Notes: generated by a model from the letters alone, not told the origin. Shown: positions 18,769 through 28,094, numbered from the stretch's first letter. The stretch is 64,000 bases of DNA from Chaetoceros tenuissimus (GCA_021927905.1 BLLK01000047.1:2232001-2296000); one strand, 5' to 3'. Numbers and translations: made by a program.

Positions 18769-21153
18769 ATGAGTATTGTTCCCACAGCACAATCTGTGCT
18801 CGAATCAAGTCTACATGGTCGTCAAAGACGTGAAGAAAGAGGCATCCAAAAAATAGATTTACAGCGAGCTCGACGTTATGGAATGAAAGAAACTGGAAGA
18901 TTTGGTAGACTCAAGTATACATATGGTGGTGTTGTATTTATTTATGATCCACATCGCAATAGAGAAGTTACATCTTTTAAATCTCATGATGTGGCTTTGG
19001 CCTCTTCTGGGACAAGAGCTACCGAACCAATTATCTTAAAGAAAAGGGAAGAAACTAGTGATGATGTTGTGCGACGTACATTACAAAACCGTAGCATACA
19101 GCTGCAGAAAAGTAAGTGGACTAGCCACTCTGTGCTAGTCGTAGATATGTCTGGATCCATGAGACGCGATGATGTAAACGGTAGTCGCTGTAGATCAGAC
19201 GGAGTATGGATGACTCTTGCAAGAGATTTCGTCAAAAAACCATTGCAAGAAAGAAAACGTACTGCTAATGATGTCATAAGTGTCATTTTAATGCGTGATG
19301 AAGCTGAGATTGTAGTTCGTCATGAATCAATTGATTGGGGTTTGTATAACAAATTCATTGATTTTAGGGAATGGATCGAACACAGACCTTATGGACCGGG
19401 TAATTATATGCCAGCACTAGATGCTGCAGAAAGATTGTTATTGGAAAATCAAAATAGCAACTGCTCTCTGTCTCTCATGTTCTTTTCGGATGGTAAGCCT
19501 TCAGACCGAGGCGACTTTAGTCAAAGAATGGGGGATATAGCTGCAAACTTCGGAAGACGGTTGTCGATTGCATGCATTGGAATGGCAGGACAGTCAGAGG
19601 ACTTTTCGATGCTCTCTGAAATGACACAAGAGGCGACATCTTATGGGGCCGTTGCGTCGTTTGGAAAGCCATCACTTGATGTAGACTCACTATCAAATAT
19701 CATCACTGATTTGGCTACAAGTTTGACTTCGTCCAAAACTGAGATGACAAATGTAGCAACTGGAAAAGTAAGAAAAGTCCGAATGGTCCAGAGAGAACGA
19801 GTTGGAACTCCAGATGATGATTACGTCAATGATAATTGGACATGTTACATGAATACTTCGAATGAAACATATGTAGAGAGAGTATGGACTTGGTCTTCAA
19901 CAGAAAATGATTTCGCTCAGCTTGTAGATGGCAGATGCAGGGAATGTTTGAAAGATACATGTGCCCTTGATGGAAAGATGGCAATAAAAGGTAAAAATTG
20001 TCAGAAAGAGGCAGGACTCGTGTGCAAAAGATGCGAATCTTGCTGTTTCTGTGCAACCTGCTATATGAAAGGCCGCCATCGCGGTAGCCACCGAACAAGT
20101 GGAGAATGTTCGAAATTGAAACATAAAGCTATGTATGGACAAATCATAGGAAAAGCAATCCCTTCGTTTAACATTGCTGTGAAAAAACAAATATTTGGGG
20201 AAGGTGCTGAGCGAATTGTAAGGAAATTTCGTTTCATAGATAAGTATCGACAATTTGTTGGTCCAATTATGGTAGCAAAAGAATCCAGATTCATCGATGA
20301 TGATGATGAGAATTACGATCAAGCCTATAAAAATAGAATGGGCTATCATAGAGAGTTCATGAGAACACAAACCCTTGCAGCAAAAATGGCTAAGGACTTT
20401 AATGAAGCCGTTCGCAATTCTTCATCTCATTTTGATAACGCATCTGTTGTAGATGATATTCTAAGGTGTCTTCCTACTATAGAATTTTTGAGGCCTTTGG
20501 TTGTTGAAACTCGAAAAGAAGGGTACGAATACAACACTCTTATCGAGCCCTTTCTTCAAGGAGACTATAAAAAGTTTAACGACAACATGGGCATGGTTAA
20601 AGGTCAGAGTCGTGACTTATCCATGAATGATCTTGTCGGCTCCATGGGTGGTCTCGGTCTTGGGGCTATTGAGGAAGGTAGTGAAGAGGAAGATTCGGAT
20701 GAAGAAGATTCGGATGACGAGGGAATTTTCAGAACAAAAGATAACGCTCCGCATTATGGAAGTTATGATTTACACACTATCAAGGATGATGATGTACCAC
20801 AGGCTTTTAGTCATTTTACGTATGAGAAAAGTATGCGTCATTTCATGGTAGTTGATTTACAAGGAGTACTATCAATGAAGCGTGGTAGAAAATGTTTCCA
20901 ATTGACGGACCCAGTAATACATAAACGCCGAACAAAGAAGAAAGAGAAACTGAAGAAGTTTACTTTTGGTCGAACTGACCGAGGTGATAAGGGTATCAGA
21001 GCATTTTTTGACTCCCATCGCTGTACGGAGCTTTGTAGACTCCTTGGACTAAATGAGAATGAGCGAGGACCGTCAATAATCAATCAATCAAGAGAATCGT
21101 TTCAGAAACTTAAAAACATAGATGAGTATGAATTTGGTTCGTACTATCAATGA
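18769..21153 (+). CDS. vWA domain - zinc-finger - alpha-kinase fusion protein
   Basis: 794 residues, one exon. Residues ~118-320 form a von Willebrand A domain with the MIDAS motif VVDMSGSM (~124) and a second FFSDGKPSD strand. Residues ~385-450 are Cys/His-rich (CRECLKDTC...CKRCESCCFCATC...HRGSHRTSGEC) and look like a zinc-binding segment. The rest is an atypical alpha-kinase: VKKQIFGEGAERIVRKFRF, then after an acidic insertion (EEGSEEEDSDEEDSDDEG) PQAFSHFTYEKS (~677), MVVDLQGVL and FGRTDRGDKGIRAFFDSHRC. vWA/alpha-kinase proteins such as Dictyostelium VwkA act on myosin-linked or contractile-vacuole processes. The split of the kinase by the acidic loop is unusual; key residues appear kept. 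Confidence 0.9.
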   Translation: MSIVPTAQSVLESSLHGRQRREERGIQKIDLQRARRYGMKETGRFGRLKYTYGGVVFIYDPHRNREVTSFKSHDVALASSGTRATEPIILKKREETSDDVVRRTLQNRSIQLQKSKWTSHSVLVVDMSGSMRRDDVNGSRCRSDGVWMTLARDFVKKPLQERKRTANDVISVILMRDEAEIVVRHESIDWGLYNKFIDFREWIEHRPYGPGNYMPALDAAERLLLENQNSNCSLSLMFFSDGKPSDRGDFSQRMGDIAANFGRRLSIACIGMAGQSEDFSMLSEMTQEATSYGAVASFGKPSLDVDSLSNIITDLATSLTSSKTEMTNVATGKVRKVRMVQRERVGTPDDDYVNDNWTCYMNTSNETYVERVWTWSSTENDFAQLVDGRCRECLKDTCALDGKMAIKGKNCQKEAGLVCKRCESCCFCATCYMKGRHRGSHRTSGECSKLKHKAMYGQIIGKAIPSFNIAVKKQIFGEGAERIVRKFRFIDKYRQFVGPIMVAKESRFIDDDDENYDQAYKNRMGYHREFMRTQTLAAKMAKDFNEAVRNSSSHFDNASVVDDILRCLPTIEFLRPLVVETRKEGYEYNTLIEPFLQGDYKKFNDNMGMVKGQSRDLSMNDLVGSMGGLGLGAIEEGSEEEDSDEEDSDDEGIFRTKDNAPHYGSYDLHTIKDDDVPQAFSHFTYEKSMRHFMVVDLQGVLSMKRGRKCFQLTDPVIHKRRTKKKEKLKKFTFGRTDRGDKGIRAFFDSHRCTELCRLLGLNENERGPSIINQSRESFQKLKNIDEYEFGSYYQ

Positions 21154-21257
21154 ATAGCGTTGAAAGGGCAGAGATGCATTGATGAATAAGATAATGATCA
21201 AATCTTGTATATTTCAAGAGCATAGATCGTGTTAATTATTCATGAAGCTAATCTACT

Positions 21258-21935
21258 TTAATCTTTCTTTGCTTTCCCATCATCTTCTTTGTCAAACTTT
21301 CCACTCTCAAATCTTCTGTAGAGAGCTTCAACCTCATATTGCAAACCATACTCATCAAACATACCCTCTTTATCAAAGAACTGTCCTACAGACCAAGTGT
21401 GCTTTACAAATGGACTATCCTCCATCCCTTGATATTCAATTCTAACAGTGTAAAACTCACTAAACTTTGGAAAAATAGATCTGATTCTCAATCCATATTT
21501 GGTCAGATTAGGATTCTTCTTCAAATTATCCCCAGAAGTCTCTCCATCTTTGATAGCTTTAGTGAGAAGGATACAATCTTTGTCGATAAATGTTTGGATA
21601 AACTGTAGAACCCCACTCAACATGAAATAAATAGCACAGCAGAATCCAAGAATTGGTCGAGATTCTGGGAAAGGTACAGGACTGAATTGCGCCCCACATG
21701 CAAATAGACAAGCGGTGATCATTAGTAGAAGTTTGATATTGTTGAGTTTGTGGTCTTCAGTGAGGCCAATGTTTTTTGCACGAGGGTCGTGACCCTCAAG
21801 TGTGTTTTCACATAAAAATGTGTTGGCTACGGTTTCGTCTAGGATTTGCTTGAGTTTAATGATGTCTCCTGTATCGACTTGAAGGAGAACAACTTCCTCC
21901 TCCTCTGAGCTTGTAGTCTTGTCGGATTTAGACAT
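21258..21935 (-). CDS. SPCS2: Signal peptidase complex subunit 2 (SPCS2/SPC25)
   Basis: 225 residues. Two adjacent membrane helices (~72-90, LLLMITACLFACGAQF and ~98-116, PILGFCCAIYFMLSGVLQFI) separated by the conserved PVPFPESRPIL turn are typical of SPC25. The N-terminal part has LKQILDETVANTFLCE and HKLNNIKLLL, as in the family, and the soluble tail carries YTVRIEYQ...SVGQFFDKEGMFDE. SPCS2 is an ER-membrane subunit that links signal peptidase to the translocon. The protein ends in a KAKKD tail, close to an ER-retrieval-type dilysine signal. Convergent with the vWA/alpha-kinase gene. Confidence 0.88.
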   Translation of the reverse strand: MSKSDKTTSSEEEEVVLLQVDTGDIIKLKQILDETVANTFLCENTLEGHDPRAKNIGLTEDHKLNNIKLLLMITACLFACGAQFSPVPFPESRPILGFCCAIYFMLSGVLQFIQTFIDKDCILLTKAIKDGETSGDNLKKNPNLTKYGLRIRSIFPKFSEFYTVRIEYQGMEDSPFVKHTWSVGQFFDKEGMFDEYGLQYEVEALYRRFESGKFDKEDDGKAKKD

Positions 21936-22387
21936 GATAATAATTGTAGTGCACTGAGTTGATATATTGATGTATTTGGTAATTCAATTGAAACCTAAAC
22001 AAAGTTTTGTGGTTCAAGGTGGAACTAGCACCAACAAGGCAGGGCAGGATACCTGGGGCCGCCCGCGGTGGCGGCCCGCCGGGCGCCGCCATTGATCATC
22101 TTTTATTTGGCTACTGTTTATTACATAACCATCTACGTAAAAATTTCGGTTAAAGCAAGTTTAACGTTCGCCACTCTGTTCAGTCACTTTATTCTTTTCC
22201 AGTATTTCTTCCGAGGCACCTGAGGCACTTCAAAGACATTGGGAGGTCATCAACTTCGTGAATAGGCCGAAGTAAGCACCATCCATTGGTCTTTTAGTGT
22301 CGTTCATTCGCTCATTCTATCATAATCCAAATACATTTACAGTATTTTCGAGGAGCGATAGAACATAGAACAGAAGGCCTAAAATCC
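21936..22387. promoter_or_regulatory. Divergent intergenic region with a GC-only hairpin block
   Basis: About 450 bp between the starts of SPCS2 and the PAPS transporter gene. Bases 22055-22090 are all G or C except one T, in an otherwise AT-rich window. 22056-22063 and 22070-22077 form a perfect 8-bp inverted repeat (GGGCCGCC/GGCGGCCC) around a 6-nt loop, and GCCCGCCGGGC at 22074-22084 is a second palindrome. The block could be a real structural element or a sequence artefact. Confidence 0.6.
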
Positions 22388-23778
22388 ATGTGCAACGCGA
22401 CCCCAGTAACTAGTTCAGAAAGATCTCAAGCCCCGTGCTCGCCGAGTAGTAGAGATAAAATGTTTACAAATAGCAGAAGCATCAAGCAGTCACGGTCTAA
22501 TGAAGACCTTATGGCTCTGAAGCAAGAGGTGGAAATGGAGATGAACTTGCTTGAAAGAAATGATTCTGCAACTTATTCAATGTGGAATAAATTGAATTCT
22601 TCTCAGCAGTTTATGATGTTGACTTTCACAATGTTTTTGTTCTTTGGAATGCATAACATTTTACAAGAAGCTATGATGAAGGTTGAAGGCTTTCATGGTG
22701 TCATGCTGGCATATATGGAAGTTCTAGGGTAAGTGATTATCATATGTTCTGTTGATGAGTTCGTGTGTTGATAGAACAAGACATGTATATCAAAGGACTG
22801 CATGTCATTCTTCTTGAAACACTGTATATTAGCAATGTTTTGTTGGTGAGCTCCTGACTCCTGAGTTCAGGGATTTCACTTGACATTAATTACACTTCAC
22901 TAATTTTTCATTTCTTCTTCAATAATTTCAGAGTTACGATATGTTCCTACATTGAAAGAAAATACGTTGCCAAAGAAACTGGACGAGTAGCTCCACTCGC
23001 ATCATATCCTTTGCTGACATTTTGCCTCATGGCATCCTCTAGTCTATCTAATATCTCACTCAATTATATCAACTTTCCAACAAAAGTTGTTTTCCGATCT
23101 TGTAAGCTCATTCCAACTATGATCATTGCTACAATTATCAATAGAAGAGTTTTCAAATCATATGAATATGCTTCAGCAATTGCCATATCTGTGGGAATGG
23201 TTGTCTTTGCAGCAACTGACTGGAAGCTGACACCTACTTTCCATCCATTTGGACTGATATTAGTATCATTATCAGTGATTGCAGATGCAATCTTACCAAA
23301 TGCTCAAGAAAGATTATTTGGTAGTGGCTCTTCCAGATTGGAGGTCACATTCTATACAAATGCATTTACCTTGATTGCAATGACTATAACGACAGTCGCC
23401 AGTGGAGATTTGATGAGAGTTATTGATCTTGCTCTAAAAAGTGATACCAATTTGATCACATATATGGTTGTTTATACATTCATATCCTACATTGCCATCA
23501 GTGCATTTATGGCAATCGTAAAGAAATATGGTGGAGTGACTGCAGTATTACTAAGCACAGCAAGAAAAGCAATGACTTTGATTTTGAGCTTTATCTTATT
23601 CCCAAAAGAATTTTCTTGGTACTATGTACTAGGTGCGATATTAGTACTGGGCGGATTATTAGTTGTCAGTTTAGCTAAGCAATACAAGAAAAAGATGGAA
23701 GCTATGAAAAATGGAGGAAGTGAAAGTGAATTAAAACCACTTCACAACAATGACGTTGAAAACCAACAGAATAATTGA
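22388..23778 (+). CDS. PAPS transporter, SLC35B3-like (2 exons)
   Basis: Model join(22388..22728, 22932..23778), 395 residues; the 203-nt intron is GT-AG and splits a Gly codon (GG|A). About nine to ten membrane segments follow a polar Ser-rich N-terminus. The central signature SNISLNYINFPTKVVFRSCKLIPTMI matches the SLC35B group (GLSNTSLGYLNYPTQVIFKCCKLIP in B3), as do ADAILPNAQE and STARKAMTLILSFILFPKEF. These Golgi antiporters import 3'-phosphoadenosine 5'-phosphosulfate for sulfation. The C-terminus is cytosolic and charged. The last 45 codons and 3' flank are copied at 26181-26495 as part of a tandem duplication. SLC35B2 or a UDP-sugar carrier is a less likely alternative. Confidence 0.88.
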
Positions 23779-23963
23779 AATTGATGGAAAAAATACTTGA
23801 AATGAAAGGAAAGATTAATACTCAACCATACGATGATGTTGAAAAAAATAGAACTAATGAGGAAGAGAAATGCAATAAAAGGATAGATTTAAAGTTAATT
23901 GAAGTTGATATGCTATGTATGTTCTTGTTAAATATGATGGCTATGTCCAATATTTTAAAATTC

Positions 23964-25010
23964 TCAACCACCATAACACCACATCGCACATTCAGCAACA
24001 GGGCAGCACTCTCCTGGTTGAAGTGTTTCAACGAAACAATCGACGCCACAATATGGATCATTGGATTCACCACACGCACCGCATGGATTATTGCATTTAG
24101 TATTTTCACATGTGAACATAATTCCTTCTTCTTCTGGTAATGCGCAAACAGCAGTTGGACAATCCTCGCCAGCGAAGGTGATCTCCTTACAAATTTGATC
24201 AGTACCGCACCATTTTGTAGCGCAAGGGTTGCTGTCACACTCAGGAGGTGTGTACGGCTTGCATTCATAGTCTGGATTAGGTGAACATCTCACTTCACTT
24301 ACACAACAATGACCTGGTTTTGCGTAGCTTTCGCATATTTCGTTCTCTCTGCACGAATCAGCTCGGCACAAATCATTTGTGAAGCACAATACCTTTGAGC
24401 AATCTTCGACGCATTTTGCATCATGGCAACATTGACCGTCTTCCTTCGGAAATCTCTCACAAACTTCGTGTTCTCCACACTTATGGTCAAAACATGGATC
24501 TGAACATCGCACAAGTGAACAGTCGACTGGTGGTGGAGGGGGAGAGCACTTTGGTTCGGAATGACAACAAGATCCTTCAGCCAATACACTTTCACAAGTG
24601 TAGCCTTCTGGACAGGCATCTTCAGTACACGCATTCATGACGGCACATTTGACCAAAGAACAGTCTAGCTCTTGTTTTGCGCAATGTGCCTTGGGGCAGC
24701 ATTGGCCATCAAGCAAGGGTAGGTTCTCGCAAACTTCTTCAATCTGGCATTTTATACCATTGCAAGGGTCATCACACGAAATGCCATCGCATGGGTTTGG
24801 GTCCTCTGTAGACGGTTTTCCTTCTTCATCTGTTGTGCATTTCTGTAGCGGTGAGCACTTTGCACGCAAGCAGCATTCATTTTTCCTCACTTTCTTATCC
24901 GGGGTGCAAATTTGATCAAAGTCACATGGATTATGGCCTTCCATACATGGGTCTTCTGGGCATTCTTGATCACACTCAACTTCTGTGCAGTCCATTTGCT
25001 TCCTAGAAGG
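23964..25010 (-). pseudogene. Broken left copy of the cysteine-rich repeat gene, 3' part
   Basis: The frame reads the last ~345 residues of the cysteine-rich protein described at 26496-28094, ending in the same CAMWCYGG. An ATG supplied at the border of the inserted DNA (25014-25016) would give a 350-residue product without a signal peptide. Compared with the right copy it lacks 92 residues (two repeat units) in frame, so TEVEC is joined directly to DQECPEDPC. The join lies in a shared CACACT word, as expected for deletion or slippage between short direct repeats. The 5' part is displaced to 25968-26180 by the insertion. All cysteines in the remaining repeats are kept, so decay is recent or the fragment is still homogenised by its twin. 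Confidence 0.8.
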
Positions 25011-25967
25011 ACTCAAAGGAGAAATAGCACTACGAAGGTACTTCTTTACAGGGTCCTAGAGATTGAAGAATGGATGTGTTAGTTCAGGGTATGATATCTC
25101 CTCAACAAATGTATATGCTTGATCGAACAATACAATATGTACTTACCTCGATTGCAAAGGAGGTTGGAAGCAAAGCAGCAGATGCTGCGAACAAGAGAGT
25201 AGAGAATTTCATGATTACTTTTGGAGATTTGAAAAATTATGAGAGAAAGCTTTTCTTTGAAAACTACTTTTTATGTGATGATTGTCTTAGGTATAGCTCG
25301 GAACGCTTCTTTTGTAGGTCAGATCAAATGGGTTTCCCTTTCTATACTTTTCCGGAAGAGAGGAATTATTTAAAATCTCATCCTTTATAGAAAATAGTCT
25401 GATTATTTATTTTCTTCACTAATAACGAATAATATTTTGAGATTGCATGAGAACATTGATAAAAAGGATAGGAATTAGGCCTTACTTTTGACAGAGAAGG
25501 CAATGTAAAAATAGAAATTGCTCAAGTCGTGCTGGCCAAATTTTCAATCTACCCCGAACAAAGGGGAAACCCAGCACTACCGAGAGCTGTAATTTACTGC
25601 ATGATCTGCAGTACTTTAGAGAAAAAGGATTCGGCAAGAGAGAAGCCAAGTAGTACTTTAGGGTTCAGAAGGGCTCGACAAGAAGAGAGAAGCTCAAAGA
25701 GTTTGGTAAACGAGAAACTCAGATAGGCACCTACCAACTATCAGATAGTAGAGCACGACCCGGCACACCTTCTTGATAATTTTGATTTGAAAAGGTGAAA
25801 GGTTATTATTGGTCAGCAATTTTATTTCTTTCGAAAGTGCGATGTACGAATTTTCCTGCCTGCCTGCCTTTCCAAGCAAGCTAGCACTTCTTATCGTGTC
25901 AAACAATATGTACGATGCAATAAAGAAGCATTTGAAGTATGGTTTAGCGCATCATTCCAAGTAATTA
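25008..25967. other. Insertion of unknown DNA inside the left cysteine-rich copy
   Basis: About 960 bp separate two pieces of the left gene copy whose ends adjoin each other in the right copy (near CATCCCAAAGAAACAAATG). The insert is neither similar to the neighbouring genes nor flanked by clear terminal inverted repeats; a target duplication of more than 3-5 bp was not found. It contains a 106-codon open frame at 25070-25390 (+) and a 65-codon frame at 25529-25726 (+), neither recognisable. GTACTTTAG and AGAGAGAAGC words recur at ~25611-25695. It could be a captured genomic filler or a non-autonomous element. Confidence 0.6.
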
Positions 25968-26180
25968 CACTCTTTGGATGCACTTAGAGTCAGGACAGCA
26001 TTGACCATCAGAAAGTCTTCTCTTGAATTTACAAGAATGGTCTTCGCTACAAATATTTCCATCCCCAAGGCAAGGGTTTTCACAGAAAATGTTGCGGCAA
26101 AATTTTGGCCTGGTAATTCTAGTCAAAAATCTATGAAACTTTTCGTCGTGAACAGAGTTGTGGGAAAGCTTTCCGATGTC
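25968..26180 (-). pseudogene. Displaced 5' fragment of the left cysteine-rich copy
   Basis: On the minus strand this reads a version of residues ~25-95 of the cysteine-rich protein (KLSHNSVHDEKFHRFLTRI...RRLSDGQCCPDSKC). It lacks the start codon and signal peptide because the duplication boundary falls at 26180/26181, where it is fused to the copied 3' end of the transporter gene. By eye about 13 substitutions and one indel separate it from 27816-28021, near 6%, much more than the ~1% in the 3' part of the same unit. Confidence 0.8.
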
Positions 26181-26316
26181 AGTACTGGGCGGATTATTAG
26201 TTGTCAGTTTAGCTAAGCAATACAAGAAAAAGATGGAAGCTATGAAAAATGGAGGAAGTGAAAGTGAATTAAAACCACTTCACAACAATGACGTTGAAAA
26301 CCAACAGAATAATTGA
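26181..26316 (+). pseudogene. Duplicated 3' end of the PAPS transporter gene
   Basis: An identical copy of the last ~45 codons (from GTACTGGGCGG to the TGA) of the transporter at 23643-23778. It has no promoter or start and is a passive part of the tandem duplication; the downstream spacer to the cysteine-rich gene is also copied, with a 6-bp deletion just at the stop. Confidence 0.85.
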
Positions 26317-26495
26317 TGGAAAAAATACTTGAAATGAAAGGAAAGATTAATACTCAACCATACGATGATGTTGAAAAAAATAGAACTAATGAGGAAGAGA
26401 AATGCAATAAAAGGATAGATTTAAAGTTAATTGAAGTTGATATGCTATGTATGTTCTTGTTAAATATGATGGCTATGTCCGATATTTTAAAATTC

Positions 26496-28094
26496 TCAAC
26501 CACCATAACACCACATCGCACATTCAGCAACAGGGCAGCACTCTCCTGGTTGAAGTGTTTCAACGAAACAATCGACGCCACAATATGGATCATTGGATTC
26601 ACCACACGCACCGCATGGATTTTTACATTTAGTATTTTCACATGTGAACATAATTCCTTCTTCTTCTGGTAATGCGCAAACAGCAGTTGGACAATCCTCG
26701 CCAGCGAAGGTGATCTCCTTACAAATTTGATCAGTACCGCACCATTTTGTAGCGCAAGGGTTGCTGTCACACTCAGGGGGTGTGTACGGCTTGTATTCAT
26801 AGTCTGGATTAGGTGAACATCTCACTTCACTTACACAACAATGACCTGGTTTTGCGTAGCTTTCGCATATTTCGTTCTCTCTGCACGAATCAGCTCGGCA
26901 CAAATCATTTGTGAAGCACAATACCTTTGAGCAATCTTCGACGCATTTTGCATCATGGCAACATTGACCGTCTTCCTTCGGAAATCTCTCACAAACTTCG
27001 TGTTCTCCACACTTATGGTCAAAACATGGATCTGAACATCGCACAAGTGAACAGTCGACTGGTGGTGAAGGGGGAGAGCACTTTGGTTCGGAATGACAAC
27101 AAGATCCTTCAGCCAATACACTTTCACAAGTGTAGCCTTCTGGACAGGCATCTTCAGTACACGCATTCATGACGGCACATTTGACCAAAGAACAGTCTAG
27201 CTCTTGTTTTGCGCAATGTGCCTTGGGGCAGCATTGGCCATCAAGCAAGGGTAGGTTCTCGCAAACTTCTTCAATCTGGCATTTTATACCATTGCAAGGG
27301 TCATCACACGAAATGCCATCGCATGGGTTTGGGTCCTCTGTAGACGGTTTTCCTTCTTCATCTGTTGTGCCTTCCTCTAGCGGTGAGCACTTTGCACGCA
27401 AGCAGCATTCATTTTTCCTCACTTTCTTAGCCGGGGTGCAAATTTGATCAAAGTCACATGGATTATGGCCTTCCATACATGGGTCTTCTGGGCATTCTTG
27501 ATCACACTTGATTTGCTCCTTGAAAAAGCATTTTGGCTCTGGGCAACATTCATTTTTTCTAATACGGTGAGAAACTCTGCAGTACTCATCATCTCCACAC
27601 GGATTCCATTCATTAGAGCAGGGGTCCCTACATTGTTCAGGGCAATTCTTTGGCCTTAGAGGCTTTCTTTTCTTTTTGCATTTTGAGCGTAGGCAGCACT
27701 CGTTCTTGCGGATTCTCTTTGCTGTAGTGCATACTTCGTCACTGTTACAAGGGTTGTTCCCGTGACTACATGGCTCCACACACTCAACTTCTGTGCAGTC
27801 CATTTGTTTCTTTGGGATGCACTTGGAGTCAGGGCAGCATTGACCATCAGAAAGTCTTCTCTTGAATTTACAAGAATGGTCTTCACCACAAATGTTTCCA
27901 TCCCCAAGACAAGGGTTTTCACAGGGTATGTTGCGGCAAAATTTTGGTCTGCTAATTCTAGTCAAAAATCTATGAAACTTTTCGTCATGATCAGAGTTGT
28001 GGGAAAGCTTTCCGATATCAGAGAGCTGTCCTTCCTTCGCAGCTATGCTTGTTCCAAGCAGAGGAATCCATGGTAAAACCAGAGCTACCCTCAT
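26496..28094 (-). CDS. Secreted cysteine-rich protein with ten ~40-residue repeats
   Basis: 532 residues, one exon. Residues 1-19 (MRVALVLPWIPLLGTSIAA) are a signal peptide. From residue ~50 to the end about ten repeats follow, each roughly C-x3-C-x2-P-C-x4-C-x5-C-x7-9-G-x-C-C-x3-4-C, for example CSLVRCSDPCFDHKC...CERF...GQCCHDAKC. The end of each repeat (G-x-CC-P-x2-x-C) recalls von Willebrand C modules, but the spacing of the first half is different. Linkers are Pro/Asp/Glu/Lys-rich. Such a protein is probably a disulfide-rod extracellular or cell-wall component; I recognise no named family. This is the intact right copy of the tandem duplication, convergent with the transporter tail copy. 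Confidence 0.85.
   Translation of the reverse strand: MRVALVLPWIPLLGTSIAAKEGQLSDIGKLSHNSDHDEKFHRFLTRISRPKFCRNIPCENPCLGDGNICGEDHSCKFKRRLSDGQCCPDSKCIPKKQMDCTEVECVEPCSHGNNPCNSDEVCTTAKRIRKNECCLRSKCKKKRKPLRPKNCPEQCRDPCSNEWNPCGDDEYCRVSHRIRKNECCPEPKCFFKEQIKCDQECPEDPCMEGHNPCDFDQICTPAKKVRKNECCLRAKCSPLEEGTTDEEGKPSTEDPNPCDGISCDDPCNGIKCQIEEVCENLPLLDGQCCPKAHCAKQELDCSLVKCAVMNACTEDACPEGYTCESVLAEGSCCHSEPKCSPPSPPVDCSLVRCSDPCFDHKCGEHEVCERFPKEDGQCCHDAKCVEDCSKVLCFTNDLCRADSCRENEICESYAKPGHCCVSEVRCSPNPDYEYKPYTPPECDSNPCATKWCGTDQICKEITFAGEDCPTAVCALPEEEGIMFTCENTKCKNPCGACGESNDPYCGVDCFVETLQPGECCPVAECAMWCYGG

Larger units (their letters stand above)
23643..26180. repeat. Left copy of a tandem segmental duplication
   Basis: This unit begins inside exon 2 of the PAPS transporter and ends inside the 5' part of a cysteine-rich gene (minus strand). 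It pairs with 26181-28021. Base 23643 pairs with 26181; after a 6-bp indel near the transporter stop, 23964 pairs with 26496. The 23643-24985 part differs from its partner at about 1% of positions by eye. The left copy has lost about 276 bp of internal repeat relative to the right copy and carries a ~960-bp insertion (about 25008-25967). Confidence 0.88.

Noticed and set aside
23964-25016. Functional 350-residue cysteine-rich protein from the left copy
   Set aside because: It lacks the signal peptide, promoter and first repeats; its ATG comes from inserted DNA. I treat it as a broken copy.
25529-25726. 65-codon frame in the insertion, considered as a mobile-element protein
   Set aside because: The translation is mostly basic low-complexity with no transposase, integrase or reverse-transcriptase motif, and the insert lacks terminal repeats.
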